A DNA stretch of 64,000 nt from NCBI GenBank assembly GCA_964023205.1, contig OZ026835.1, positions 24,317,817-24,381,816 of the forward strand. Direction: 5' to 3'. The notes below the pieces were generated by a model. It made no database searches. It was not told the origin of the DNA and was given only the letters and a program-made list of their open reading frames with translations. Position 1 is the first letter of the stretch. The number at the start of each line of letters is the position of its first letter. The DNA is from Lutraria lutraria (Eukaryota; Mollusca; Bivalvia; Venerida; Mactridae). This document shows, piece after piece, positions 12,047 to 23,094 of the stretch. Made by a program: the position numbers and the translations under genes.

Positions 12047-14069
12047 GGGAAATTAGGAATCTTGATTGTTTGCACTGCAAAATGTTATATACATTTTCAA
12101 GAAATTTGATAAAGAATATGCTATAACAGTATATATTACCTGCACCAGCTGAATATCTAATATATGACCAGTCGCCATGTCCATCATGCTGTAGGAACCA
12201 AACATTGCTGTATGACCAGGGGAGCAACATCTGGCATCCCCCCCAAGTCTAACTTCTCGACCACTTTCTACTATATCTTGTACAACCTGGGCCTGGTGTG
12301 ACCCCCACACTCGTCTGATGGTTGGTGTCAGATATAACTCTTGAAGTTTGAAATAAACTCCGGAGCAAAATGTCTGGACTCCTGCGAAGTTCAAAGCTCT
12401 AAGGAATCTCTGTGCACTACATCCAGAAAACATAATAGCTGCACAGAGTTCCAAATGTCCCATGGAAAGGGTACCTGAGTTTGATTGACTGCACCAAAAT
12501 CCAGAAACATCACAGTAACTACAAACCCAGGTACAATTAAGTTGAGCCCCTTGCACCTTTTTGTTCACATGTGCTCTCCTACCACAAAGTTCACATAATC
12601 CAAGTAATGTATCAAGTTTGTCCTCATACACAATGAACTTCCTGACTGTACCATACATTACAATTTCATCTTCTCGTTCTTCTTGTTCAATGAACGATGA
12701 TTCAGATTCCGGAGCCCAGGTACTATCATCAGTATCGTCTCTAAAGCTTGACTCTGAAATGTCACTCAGAAAGCTCTCACACAAGTGGGAAGTTTTGGGT
12801 TGGTCTGGAAGCTGAATCTTTTCATATTCAACATCATTCTCCCAGTCTGTCTGTGTTGAAGAGTCAACTAAGTCTGAATTTGTCTGTGTCTGTTTAGCAG
12901 AAGTGGCCTGATAGAAAATTAAAAAAATAACTTTGATTAGTGAGGAATTATTACATTTTGCATAGAACAAATTACATAAATGTACATTGAAGCCAAATGA
13001 ATTCATTATAATCTAATAATACCTACAATAACACTATCATGATTAATATCCATGACCAGGTTATATAGTTTTTCTTTATCATGAAGTTCTAGTGAGATTT
13101 TGTCTATAATCAACCTCATGAATCAAAAACCTTTAGATCATTAATAAGCACCATACATATGATTAGAACTGGTAAAGAAATAAGCACCATAAATAAGAGA
13201 ACCAAAAACCAAAAACAAGGCCGTTATGAAAACACTTACTAAGTATACTTATTGATAATTTTATGGGCAAACTATAGAATATAACCAAATCTCATATAAA
13301 TGTCTCGGTGAACTTCATAATTTTTTATCATCCCAACATTTGAAGTGAAAACGCGGCTTATGTTGAATATATGTAGTTAATTAATAAATGTTGATAAAAT
13401 GCATGCTTTAATAATTAGAAGGTCCTTCAATAACATTGACAAACAAGTAATCCGAACCTAACTTGGTAATCAAAAATAATCATAAATATCATATAATCTT
13501 ATATAAAACTGCATGGACTTACCCATCTTGGAGTTTGAGACTGAACTGAGAACTGACCAGCCTCAGTACAAGGTAACTTTGCATGATTGGCAGCTATAGT
13601 GGCAAGGATGTTCAGATCAACTGTAGAGGATGTTATACTGATAGGTTCAACAGGGGTGGTCTCAGACAAATTATCTTCATTATTAAAATGTGTCATCTGA
13701 AATAGAAAATACAGATGTCATAATGTACCAAAGAGTATTACTAATATGAAGTACAGCCCTATATGAAGTATAAGTATTTGACTATCATCCTGGAAATTAC
13801 AGTTGAAGAAACAGTCCGCAAAACTAGCACTAGTCCGGGAAAGTAATTATTGATTTGGACAAGTAGCTTTTCCAGTTATAATGTAGAGTATAAAGGAAAA
13901 CTATTCACTTATGGTGATTCGGACAAATAGTTCCAAATACTGAATTCACACACTTGATTAATGACCCGTTTAACTGGGTATAATTCTCACTAAAATTATA
14001 ATATTCATGCTTTAGTCTGGCTGTAGAGCCTATATCTACTCAGTCATGATATGTAAGGAAACAACAAAC

Positions 14070-14143
14070 ACTTTTTTTTTATTGAATAACAGGCTCCTGT
14101 GGTATAACTACCACAGGAGCCTGTTATTCAATAAAAAAAAAAG
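14070..14143. repeat. Near-perfect hairpin in transposase intron 1
   Basis: Two arms of about 34 bp, 'attgaataacaggctcctgt' plus flanking T/A runs and GGTA, are exact reverse complements separated by a 4-base loop (14105-14108). The structure lies in intron 1 of the transposase. It could be a fold-back MITE or a recent inverted duplication. Confidence 0.85.
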
Positions 14144-14368
14144 TTATTAACGCCGTAAAAATACGACAAAAATCCCTGACTGTGGACAAATGGCTTAATT
14201 AAAATGAATTCATAAGCTATCATTGAACCATCATTGAACCATACATGCATTGCAACTGGTAAAGGCATCAATACCCATCTACAAATGACTGATTAGCAAG
14301 GAGTCAAAGGACGCGATAAAAACGTGAAACAAAATGGCGGGTGGGGTAAAAATTAGCGAGTTACTTAC

Positions 14369-14725
14369 ATCTAATCGTCTTCTTTTACTCGAAATTGAAG
14401 CTGCTGATGGTCTGGGTTTAGGTTCGTGTTGTTTCATAAGAAACAGTGTGGGAACAGCCTCAGGTTTTAATGTTCGTCTGAATTTTACTCCATGTAATCC
14501 GATTCTGCGAAGTAGCGAATCGGTCCGCTCGAACGCGTCTTCTGCAAAATGTTTAGAGCACAGTTTGCTGTATTGTCCTGGCTTAAATGCACGTCCTTTT
14601 TCATCGCTCCTGCCGAGTCTCTGCACCCAAATACGTCTCACAGACTCAAGTTTGGGGAAGGAAAAGTAGCCTACTTTGTCTCTCCCAGACACAGAAGAAC
14701 AGCCGTAGGCTGCACAACAAACCAT
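14369..14725 (-). other. Transposase exon 1: THAP zinc-finger DNA-binding domain
   Basis: The ATG at 14723-14725 opens 119 codons ending in phase 0 at a GTAAGT donor (14363-14368). The C2CH set (C4, C9, C56, H59) and the invariant Pro, Trp and AVPTLF end are all present, so the zinc finger itself is undamaged. In THAP-bearing transposases such as P element and Kolobok, this domain recognises element ends or subterminal repeats. Confidence 0.9.
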
Positions 14726-14900
14726 TATTTATCCAAAGATTAGAGTCCGAATGTACAGAATTCTAACACGAACTTACAAACAAAAACAAACAATAGTCAC
14801 GTACGAAAGAAAATGTTAACGTTTATGATGTATAATATGATCGAACTCAAATGTAAAACTAACGCTCTCGGTCTAATGTGTATACACGGTGTAGGCACGC

Positions 14901-14922
14901 TAACATCAAGAATGACGTCACA
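14901..14922 (-). promoter_or_regulatory. CRE-containing motif upstream of the transposase
   Basis: TGACGTCA (14913-14920) lies about 190 bp before the transposase ATG and 184 bp inside the right end of the element. With its flank it repeats the left copy at 3653-3674 in inverted orientation, 21 of 22 bases alike. A shared promoter, a transposase-binding site, or a remnant of a longer inverted repeat are all possible. Confidence 0.6.
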
Positions 14923-15971
14923 AAATAAAGGGGAGTAACTCTCACTGTTTTTTTTCGGAAATTTGTTATCGTGTTACAAAATTGCGTTTTAAAGGCCTTT
15001 CAGTATTTTTTTCAAGCCGTATCGTGGTATTAATGAGTACTTATGCTTATAAACAATTTTATTTGAGATAGTATAACTATTATACATTTTTCTATGAATA
15101 TGACCTTTAAATTAGCTGCCACGACAAAGAAACGTAGGCAAGTTAAACTTAAACCAACTTTCGTTAACCCACGGAACCCAATATTAAAGAACGATTTAGA
15201 ATAGAACTGTATTGACGGTAGTTGAACACGGAGTGGCTAAAATATGTTGACATCGGTTATTAGTAGTCAAATCAACATGCAAAGTAAAATTTTAAGTTCA
15301 ATATTTAAAATTTGACACATAATTTTAAGGCACATTCATGCAGATTATTGTTATTTCTTTCGATTTAAGTATACTGAAGACAACTTAGCATATTTGATGA
15401 GGGTCGATCTATCCTTCACTAATAGTGCTTGTTTATATGGGGATTAAGGGTAAATTCTTTTAAAAAATGTCTCCAAAATTTAACATTTATATCTTGTGTC
15501 CAAGTTGTGTACAGTGTCATTTCAGTGATAGATCCAGTTTACACTATAAATTAATTACGTGGTTCTATTTTAGTAACTGTAACAAGAATATGGTATACAA
15601 TGTATATATATTTTTCTGTAAGTTTAATATATTTTTTGTGTGTTTAACTTTCTTTATGGGTGATTTATCAATTTTCATATTAATAAAGAATATAATAAAG
15701 ACATTAAAAGTGTTTTCACTAGTAAACCTAAGGGTTATTGAAACTTATAAAATTTAAAAATATAGATTCTTTATTTAATTACTTGATCACATGCTTGTTT
15801 GAAATAGAAAAGCTTTTTAGATTTTTATTCGCTTGTTCGCTCGCTTGTTCGCTCGAAGGAAAATAAAAAATATTATTAAAAAATTGCTTTCGCTCGCTTG
15901 GTCAAATTGGAAAAATAAAAAATAATATTGAAAAAAATATTTCGCTCGCTCGCTTGCTCTCTTCAGAAATA

Positions 15972-16006
15972 AAATCCGATGAACAAGTTATTAAATTGGT
16001 GTGGCC
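15972..16006 (-). repeat. Right terminal inverted repeat of outer MITE
   Basis: It ends AATTGGTGTGGCC and is the reverse complement of 2880-2914 apart from one base. It is followed by TAA at 16007-16009, repeating the left flank. Confidence 0.9.
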
Positions 16007-16009
16007 TAA

Positions 16010-16480
16010 GATTGTTTTGACTGTGATTCTGTTAATTTGTGGAAGGTGTATTTTTAATGATATATTTTTGTTTTTACAGAATGGAAAGGAAATACAACTA
16101 CAGTAACATGAGTCGGATACAGTCTGACAAGTTCATGTCAGTTATAATCTTACCATAGATGAGATGGATCAATGTGAGTTTGTATTTATACCTTAAGTTG
16201 ATTAAAACTGATAAGTGAATATTGTTTGATTAGAAATTATGTAGATTATCTTGTTACTTTATAGAATTATTCGGTAGCAGGTATTTTTAAGATGTCAAAT
16301 TAAATTACTTTTTGTAGAAATAACAAGCTTCAATCACTTCAAACAATATTTTTAAAGTGGACAATGGTACAAGGATTTAGTTAACATAGAGCTCTGAGCT
16401 GTGTTGCTTTCAGTTAATTGTCTGTCAACAATTTGATTTGTTTTGTTTATATTTTTAGCTCACATGAGCACAAAGTGCAC
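16010..16480 (+). other. Flank right of the nested transposon, no gene proven
   Basis: A possible exon begins after an acceptor TTTTTACAG at 16080 with ATG GAA AGG AAA TAC, but the frame closes at 16160 after 26 codons and no family is recognised. The rest is AT-rich and empty. If a host gene lies here, the transposon sits in its intron. Confidence 0.25.
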
Positions 16481-17590
16481 AGGAGAGCTATTAGTATTAA
16501 TCAATGTCCAGTGTCAGGCGTCAACAATTGGGTTGTTAACAACCTAGGGGTCATAGTTTTGATTTGATCTCCATCAAACTTATTCAGAATGTTCGACTCA
16601 ATGATATCTTGGAGAAGCTCGAACATGGGTCATCTAGGGTCATAAATTAGGGCACCAGGTCAATTTTTGTGTACACACTAGAGGCCACATTTTAGTTAAA
16701 CCTTTGCAAAACTGGGTCAGAATGTTCGTATTGACAAAATTTTGGACAAGTTTCAACATAGATCATTTGGGGGTAAAAGTTTGATTCAATGACAACATTG
16801 TGAACACTGACTCTAGAGGTCACTGTTTTGATTGGATCTTCATCAAACTTTGTCAGAATGTTTGCTTTACTAGTATCTTGGACAAGTTCGATAATGGGTC
16901 ATATTGGGTAAAAAACTAGGTCACCTGGTCAAATCTTAGGAAATCTTAACACTCTAGATGTCACAGTTTTAGTTTGATCATATTAATCAAACTTTGTCAG
17001 AATGTTTGTCTTAACAATATGATGAACAAGTCAGGACATGGAGGGTCAACAATTAGGTCACCAGGACAATTCTTAGGAAAGCCTTGTTAACGCTCTAGAT
17101 GTCACAGTTTTTATTCGATCAGAGTTCGTCTTAAGTAGTGATATCTTAGACAAGACTGAACATGAGTCATCTTGGGTCTGAGACTAGGTTACAAGATCAA
17201 ATCACTGGTAAACCTTGATGACAACTGACTTTATAATACAGACTCGAAACTTATGATTTCCATCAGCTTTTGATATATATCAACTTTTACCTTGTGAACA
17301 CACTAGGGGCCACATTTTAGTTAACTTTGTACAAAACTGGCTCAGAATGTTAATATTGACAAAATTTTGGAGGTTTGATAATGGGCTATTTAGAGTAAAA
17401 AACTAGATCACCAGGGCAAATGGACGGAAAACCTTGTGAACACTAGCTCTAGAAATCACTGGATCATCATGAAACTGTCAAAATGTTTATTTTAATGATA
17501 TCTTAGACAACTTTGATAATGGTCATCTGGGGTCAAAAACTAGTTCAACAGGGCAAATTGCTTGAAAACCTATTTAATCACAATGCCTAT
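16480..17590 (+). repeat. Degenerate minisatellite, unit roughly 115-130 bp
   Basis: Blocks such as 'aaactttgtcagaatgttt', 'gacaagttcgataatgggtcat' and 'aactaggtcaccaggtcaa' recur about eight times in order with much divergence. This is a common minisatellite type in bivalve and gastropod DNA. There is no coding potential. Confidence 0.75.
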
Positions 17591-17894
17591 TCCATGATAG
17601 TTTTACGTTACATATACCTGTTACCATTTAAGTGAATATTCAGACAGAGCTTAATTTGTTTACTTTATTAGTTATGATGAATTCTGTTTTTGATGTTTAT
17701 ACTTAATTAAGTATTAATACATCATCATGATTACATTGCTTATAAATTTACAATTGTTGGTCTTGATATAATGAGTTTATACTTAAAATATTGCAGTTTT
17801 TGTTTATACTGCTCTCAGTTTTGAAAATCCTTACAAAAACAATGATGGTTGTATTATACTATTTATACATGCATGAATAATCAATTCATAATTT

Positions 17895-18624
17895 TTGTCT
17901 CAATGTAGATCAAAAGATGACTTAAATGCATGCAGTTTTAGGGAAACGAAATGCTTAGATTTATATCTACAGAAAGATCAGTATTCACCCATTACATGCA
18001 CAAGTAGATTATTAAAATTGTGCATTCTTTCATCTTATTATTCTATATTAATGTCAACATTTATTTTGACATTGCAGGTGCACATATCCTTCCTGATGAT
18101 TGGTCATACTCATGAAGACATTGATGCAGCATTCAGTCACATCAGTGGAAATTAACAAAAAGCTGATGTAAAAAAACCCACAGAAATTGCTTTCTATAGT
18201 GGCAATTTCCAAGTGGCTAGGACCATTTTTTGTGAAAATTTCTTATGTGACACAACCCCTACATTACAAAGTACAAAATGTGGTAAAAATGTTTGTGTCA
18301 TTTTCAAAGGAAAGCATATAAGTCATGGATATTGGACAATGGAATTAATTCTTCAAAGATAAACCAACTTGGACTCCTGGTATTGTAATTCCAGACATAA
18401 AGCAAACAGACTGTTGGAACAAATTAAAAATATCAGCACGTTTTTTAAAACTCCACAGTCTGAGTCAGTTTAAGTTCTGTGAGAGGGAAGTGTTCAGTGA
18501 CAGGAAAGTGTTCTATGAGAAGCTGAATGAAGCAGACAAATTATTGAAAATATCAGATAATGTTTATCAGCATGGTATCCTAAAAGAAATGTTCCGCCGG
18601 TGGAGCACTGACATAAGTGTATTA
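17895..18624 (+). pseudogene. Decayed gene fragment with GHTHEDIDA motif, copy A
   Basis: After an acceptor (TTGCAG ending at 18077) the frame reads VHISFLMIGHTHEDIDAAFSHIS. It then continues with shifts through YSGNFQVARTIFCENF, GKHISHGYW, a one-base shift near 18345, and CWNKLKISARFLKLHSLSQF to MFRRWST at about 18610. Motifs of the form SFL-GHTHEDID-FS are known from DUF7869-like, transposon-associated proteins of fish and invertebrates; I am not certain of that family name. An upstream open stretch (17912-18060) may be another exon. Several frameshifts and an early TAA at 18153 make it non-functional. The fragment ends where the minisatellite (CCATACCGGAGGGG) begins. Confidence 0.6.
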
Positions 18625-19790
18625 GTCCCCTGCCATACCGGAGGGGACTATAGTGTTTGTTGTCGTCCGTCCGTCTGTCTTTCCGAAGTGGTTTCCGTAC
18701 GGTAACTTCAGTTAGAATTGAGGGATTTCAATGAAAGTTGGTATATGGATAGCTTAGTGCATCACCTAGAGTGGGATTGCATTTGAGGTCAATTGGTCAA
18801 TTATCTAGGTCACTGTTACTAAAAATATAAAATTGGTTTCCGGATGATAAATTCAGTTAGGGGTGATGGATTTCAATGAAAATTGGTGTATGGATTGCTT
18901 AGGGGATAACCTAGAGTAAGATTGCATTTGGGGTCAATAGGTCAGATATCTAGGTCATTGTTACTAAAAATAGAAAATTGGTTTCCGGATGATAAATTCA
19001 GTTAGGGGTGATGGATTTCAATGTAAGTTGGTGTATGGATAGCTTGGGGGATAACCTAGGGTAGGATTGCATTTGAGATCAATAGGTCAAACATCTAGGT
19101 CACTATTACTAAAAATAGAAATTTGGTTTCCTGATGATTACTTCAGTTAGGGGTGACGGATTTCAATGAAATTTGATGTATGGATAGCGTAGGTGATAAC
19201 CTAGAGTTGGATTGCATTTGGGGCAATAGGTCAAACATCTAGGTCACTGGTGACTGTTTTCAATGAAAGTTTGTGTATAAATAGCTTAGGGGATTATCTA
19301 AAGTGGGAATGCATTTGGGGTCAATAGGTCAAATATCTAGATCACTGCTACTAAAAATAGATATTGATTTTCGGATGATAACATCAGTTAGGGGTGACAT
19401 ATTTCAATGAAAGTTAGTATATGGATAGCTCAGGATATAACCTAGAGTTGGATTGCATTTGAGGTCAATAGGTCAAACATCTAGGTAACAGTTACTAGAT
19501 ATAGAAATTTGGTTTCCGTATGATAACTTCAGGTAGGGGTGATGATTTTCAATGAAAATTTGGTGTATGGATAGCTTAGGGGATAACTTAGAGTAGGATT
19601 ACATTTTGGTCAATAGGTCAAATATCTAGGTCACTGAAATTTGGTTTCTGGATGATAACTTAATTATCATCATTAAAAAATCTAGACAGATGGTGCTGTA
19701 TAAACATCAGCTAACATTCCAATGATATGTGCTGGAAGGGGACTGCATGCAATACTGACTTTAAGCTTGTTTTTTTAAAATCTCTTTCTT
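18625..19790 (+). repeat. Minisatellite of about 115-120 bp units, copy A
   Basis: It begins with 'gtcccctgccataccggagg' and a GTCCGTCCGTCTGTC track. About eight units follow, each with 'ggatttcaatgaaagttggt', 'tatggatagcttaggg' and 'caataggtcaaa.atctaggtcac'. It interrupts the end of the decayed gene fragment. Confidence 0.8.
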
Positions 19791-19804
19791 GTTTGGTTCA
19801 CGTT

Positions 19805-20800
19805 ATCCAAGGAATATGTAAGTTCTGCCAGCGGAACATTCACATTACATCGGCTATATTTTGATATATATAATTGAAAATATCTGATAATGATGATCAG
19901 CATGACTTGTAATACTAATCTTAATGTTCTGCCGGCAGAACACTGATATAATTATATTAACTATCAATATTTCTTGTTCGTCTTTAGTTTCTTGAGAAAA
20001 TGTTCTGCCAGAGGAACATTTACAACCGACGGAACATTCACATCACAAAAACTGTATTTTGATATATTTCTAGTCCAACTTTACAGTTTCATGAGAAAAT
20101 GTTCTGCCGGCAGAACAATTATATACTGAAAGTTCATTAATTAGGTATTAGAAGAGATGTTCCGCCGACGGAACATTTTCCTCACAAAAACTGTTCTTTT
20201 AATTGATTCATTCCTTGTGAGACTTTTGGAACAGTTTCTTGAGAGAATGTTCCGCTGGCGGAACATTCACATCACAAAACCTGTTTTTTGATAAATTTCC
20301 TATGCAATTTTGCAGTTTCTTGAGAAAATGTTCCGCCGGCAGAACAATTATATTCTGAAGATTCATAAATTTTAGAAGAGATGTTCTGCCGGCGGAACAT
20401 TTTCCTCACAAAAACTGTATAAATTTTGAATTGATACATTTCTTGTGCCACTTTACAATTTCTTGAGAAAATCCAGCGGAACATTCACATCACAAAACCT
20501 GTTTTTTGATGGATTTCTTGTGCAATTTTGCAGTTTCTTGAGAAAATATTCCGCCGGCAGAACATTCACATCTCAAGATCAGCATTTTGATATGTTTCAT
20601 GTGCAACTTTACAGTTTCTTGAAGAAATGTTCCGCCGGCAGAACATTCACATTTCAAAATCTGTATTTTGATATATGTCATATGCAACTTGAACAGTTTC
20701 TTGAAAAATGTTCCGCCGGCAGAACAATTTTTTTTGTGTGATTCAATAGAATATTGTATATATATGTTTGAATGAAATGTTCCGCCAGCGGAACATTTCA
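19805..20800 (+). repeat. Array of 18-bp palindromes (TGTTCCGCCGGCGGAACA type), copy A
   Basis: About 14 copies of the palindrome or close variants are spaced 55-110 bp apart. Spacers such as 'acaaaaactgtattttgata' and 'aactttacagtttcttgaga' recur between them. TGTTCTGCCGGCAGAACA (20100-20117) keeps full symmetry by paired changes; others, such as the one at 20382-20399, carry a single mismatch. Open frames through it on both strands are by-products of the repeat. Confidence 0.85.
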
Positions 20801-21301
20801 TAGATATATGTTAATATTTTATGTATATTTATATTAAAATAACAGATTTTATGAATTATATTTTCTACAAATTCAAGTTTTTTTGTTCTCTTCATTCAAA
20901 TTTCCAGTCAAACTATTGAAAAATACATGCATATTTTCAGCAAAATTTGCTGAAAATGGCCATTTTAAATGGGATTCAGTGGACAATCCCTTTTTAAAAT
21001 GGACGGAGTTTTAAGTGAATATTCAGACAGAGCTTAATTTGTTAACTTTATTAGTTATGATGAATTGAATTCATCAAAACTAATAAAGTTATCAAATTCT
21101 GTTTTTGATGTTTATACTTAATTAAGTATTAATGCATCAACATTGCTTATAAATTTACAATTGTTGGTCTTGATATAATGAGTTTATACTTAAAATATTG
21201 CAGTTTTTGTATATACTGCTCTCAGTTTTGAAAATTCTTACAAAAACAATGATGGTTGTATTATACTATTTATACATGCATGAATAATCAATTCATAATT
21301 T

Positions 21302-22016
21302 TTGTCTCAATGTAGATCAAAAGAGGACTTAAATGCATGCAGTTTTAGGGAAACAAAATGCTTAGATTTATATCTACAGAAAGATCAGTATTCACCCATT
21401 ACATGCACAAGTAGATTATTAAAATTGTGCATTCTTTCATCTTATTATTTTATATTAATGTCAACATTTATTTTGACATTGCAGGGGCACATATCCTTCC
21501 TGATGATTGGTCATACTCATGAAGACGTTGATGCAGCATTCAGTCACATCAGTGGAAAATTAACAAAAAGCTGATGTAAAAAAACCACAGAAATCGCTTT
21601 CTATAGTGGCAATTTCCAATTGGCTAGGACCATTTTTTGTGACGCAACCCCTACATTACAAAGTACAAAATGTGGTAAAAATGTTTGTGTCATTTTCAAA
21701 GGAAAGCATATAAGTCATGGATATTGGACAATGGAATTAATTCTTCAAAGATAAACCAACTTGGACTCCTGGTATTGTAATTCCAGACATAAAGCAAACA
21801 GACTGTTGGAACAAATTAAAAATATCAGCACGTTTTTTAAAACTCCACAGTCTGAGTCAGTTTAAGTTCTGTGAGAGGGAAGTGTTCAGTGACAGGAAAG
21901 TATTCTATGAGAAGCTGAATGAAGCAGACAATGTATTGAAAATATCAGATAATGTTTATCAGCATGGTATCCTAAAAGAAATGTTCCGCCGGTGGAGCAC
22001 TGCCATAAGTGTATTA
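21302..22016 (+). pseudogene. Decayed gene fragment with GHTHEDID motif, copy B
   Basis: It has the same layout as 17895-18624: acceptor ending at 21484, then GHISFLMIGHTHEDVDAAFSHISGKLTKS, and the same frame break in the 'ggaattaattcttcaaagat' stretch. The shared break shows the fragment was already dead before the duplication. Copy-specific changes include the TGA near 21571 and loss of about 14 bases around 21640. It ends at the same minisatellite junction. Confidence 0.6.
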
Positions 22017-23060
22017 GTCCCCTGCCATACCGGAGGGGACTATAGTGTTTGTTGTCGTCCGTCCGTCTGTCTGTCCGAAGTGGTTTCCGGACGGTAACTT
22101 CAGTTAGAATTGAGGGATTTCAATGAAAGTTGGTATATGGATAGCTTAGGGCATCACCTAGAGTGGGATTGCATTTGAGGTCAATTGATATTTATCTAGG
22201 TCACTGTTACTAAAAATAGAAAATTGGTTTCCGGATGATAAATTCAGTTAGGGGTGATGGATTTCAATGAAAATTGGTGTATGGATAGCTTAGGGGATAA
22301 CCTAGGGTGGGGTTGCATTTGAGATCAATAGGTCAAACATCTAGGTCACTATTACTAAAAATAGAAATTTGATTTCCTGATGATTACTTCAGTCAGGGGT
22401 GACGGATTTCAATGAAATTTGATGTATGGATAGCGTAGGTGATAACCTAGAGTTGGATTGCATTTGGGGTCAAAAGGTCAAACATCTAGGTCACTGGAAC
22501 AAAAAAGAAATTTGTTGACTGTTTTCAATGAAAGTTTGTGTATAGATAGCTTAGGGGATTATCTAAAGTGGGATTGCGTTTGGGGTCAATAGGTCAAATA
22601 TCTAGATCACTGCTACTAAAAGTAGATATTTGATTTACGGATTATAACATCAGTTAGGGGTGACATATTTCAATGAAAGTTAGTACAAATGTATATGGAT
22701 AGCTCAGGATATAACCTAGAGTTGGATTGCATTTGAGGTCAATAGGTCAAACATCTAGGTTACAGTTACTAGAAATAGAAATTTGGTTTCCGTATGATAA
22801 CTTCAGTTAGGGGTGATGATTTTCAATGAAAATTTGGTGTATGGATAGCTTAGGGGATAACCTAGAGTAGGATTACATTTGGGTCAATAGGTCAAATATC
22901 TAGGTCACTGAAATTTGGTTTCTGGATGATAACTTAATTATCATCATTAAAAAATCTTGACAGATGGTGCTGTATAAACATCAGCTAACATTCCAATGAT
23001 ATGTGCTGGTAGGGGACTGCATGCAATACTGACTTTATAAAGCTTGTTTTTTTTAAATCT
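22017..23060 (+). repeat. Minisatellite of about 115-120 bp units, copy B
   Basis: It is the counterpart of 18625-19790, with the same opening block and about seven or eight units, differing by one unit-sized loss and small indels. Confidence 0.8.
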
Positions 23061-23094
23061 CTTTCTTGTTTGGTTTACGTTATCCAAGGAATAT

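Larger units (their letters stand above)
7741..14725 (-). pseudogene. THAP-domain DDE transposase, 8 exons, broken in exon 5
   Basis: Exons on the minus strand, in order: 14369-14725, 13523-13696, 12140-12907, 10968-11157, 10328-10550, 9526-9697, 8505-8653 and 7741-7934 (TGA stop at 7741-7743). All junctions are GT-AG. The intact protein would be about 740 residues. Residues 1-95 are a THAP zinc-finger DNA-binding domain: C4-x4-C9, P24, W33, C56-x2-H59, F60 and a closing AVPTLF. A basic KRRR follows. Exon 3 has a cysteine cluster (CELCG, CTWVCSYC) and the block GGDARCCSPGH with probable catalytic Asp 401. Exon 4 gives THLITDRH (Asp 469). Exon 6 holds QTSSLEAFH with the likely catalytic Glu, and exon 7 the LFLAALHFNEN block. 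Exon 5 (223 nt) is out of phase by one base, reaches TGA at 10456-10458, and has a second stop TAG at 10431-10433 in the resumed frame where the family has Trp. Both breaks could also be assembly errors. The THAP family call is firm; Kolobok is supported by TTAA ends. Confidence 0.88.
3482..15106. mobile_element. Kolobok-like 11.6-kb DNA transposon carrying a THAP transposase and a P2X7-domain gene
   Basis: The element is 11,625 bp long, with perfect 13-bp terminal inverted repeats AGGTCATATTCAT at 3482-3494 and 15094-15106. TTAA stands directly outside both ends (3478-3481 and 15107-15110). TTAA duplication followed by AGG, plus a THAP-domain DDE transposase, is the known signature of Kolobok; Xenopus T2-type MITEs of that superfamily also start TTAA-AGG. 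The two genes are convergent. The P2X7-domain gene starts 278 bp inside the left end and the transposase starts 381 bp inside the right end, so together they fill the element. Several short interspersed repeats have since entered the introns and the intergenic gap. The transposase is broken, so this copy is probably not autonomous now. The superfamily call rests on ends, duplication and THAP and has not been tested by alignment. Confidence 0.85.
2880..16006. mobile_element. Outer MITE with GGCCACACC ends and TAA duplication, split by a nested transposon
   Basis: Both ends show a 35-bp inverted repeat beginning GGCCACACCAATTT (2880-2914 and 15972-16006, one difference). TAA flanks it on each side (2877-2879 and 16007-16009). 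Removing the nested 11.6-kb element and one TTAA leaves about 1.5 kb with no coding potential, so this is a non-autonomous element. A 3-bp TWA duplication with GG-starting ends is typical of PIF/Harbinger; that assignment is inferred from the ends only, because no Harbinger transposase is seen. GAGCGAGCGAGCGA-type runs lie just inside the ends. A relative without the insert is at 29064-30537. Confidence 0.88.
17627..20770 (+). repeat. Tandem segmental duplication, copy A
   Basis: It starts at 'aagtgaatattcagacagag' and ends near 'gtgtgattcaatagaat'. It holds, in order, a broken gene fragment, a minisatellite and a palindrome array. The matching copy B (21009-24358) is a few percent different and has about 200 bp more, mostly extra array units. 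Confidence 0.85.

Noticed and set aside
12561..12815. 84-residue plus-strand frame
   Set aside because: It is the shadow of transposase exon 3 on the opposite strand.
2877..16009. Outer shell as a TTAA-type (Kolobok or piggyBac) element
   Set aside because: The left flank reads TTAA but the right flank reads CTAA; only TAA is repeated on both sides, and the relative at 29064 shows TTA/TTA.
16081..16160. Possible exon beginning ATGGAAAGGAAATAC
   Set aside because: Only 26 codons with no recognised family and no partner exon; recorded as a weak note under the flank feature.
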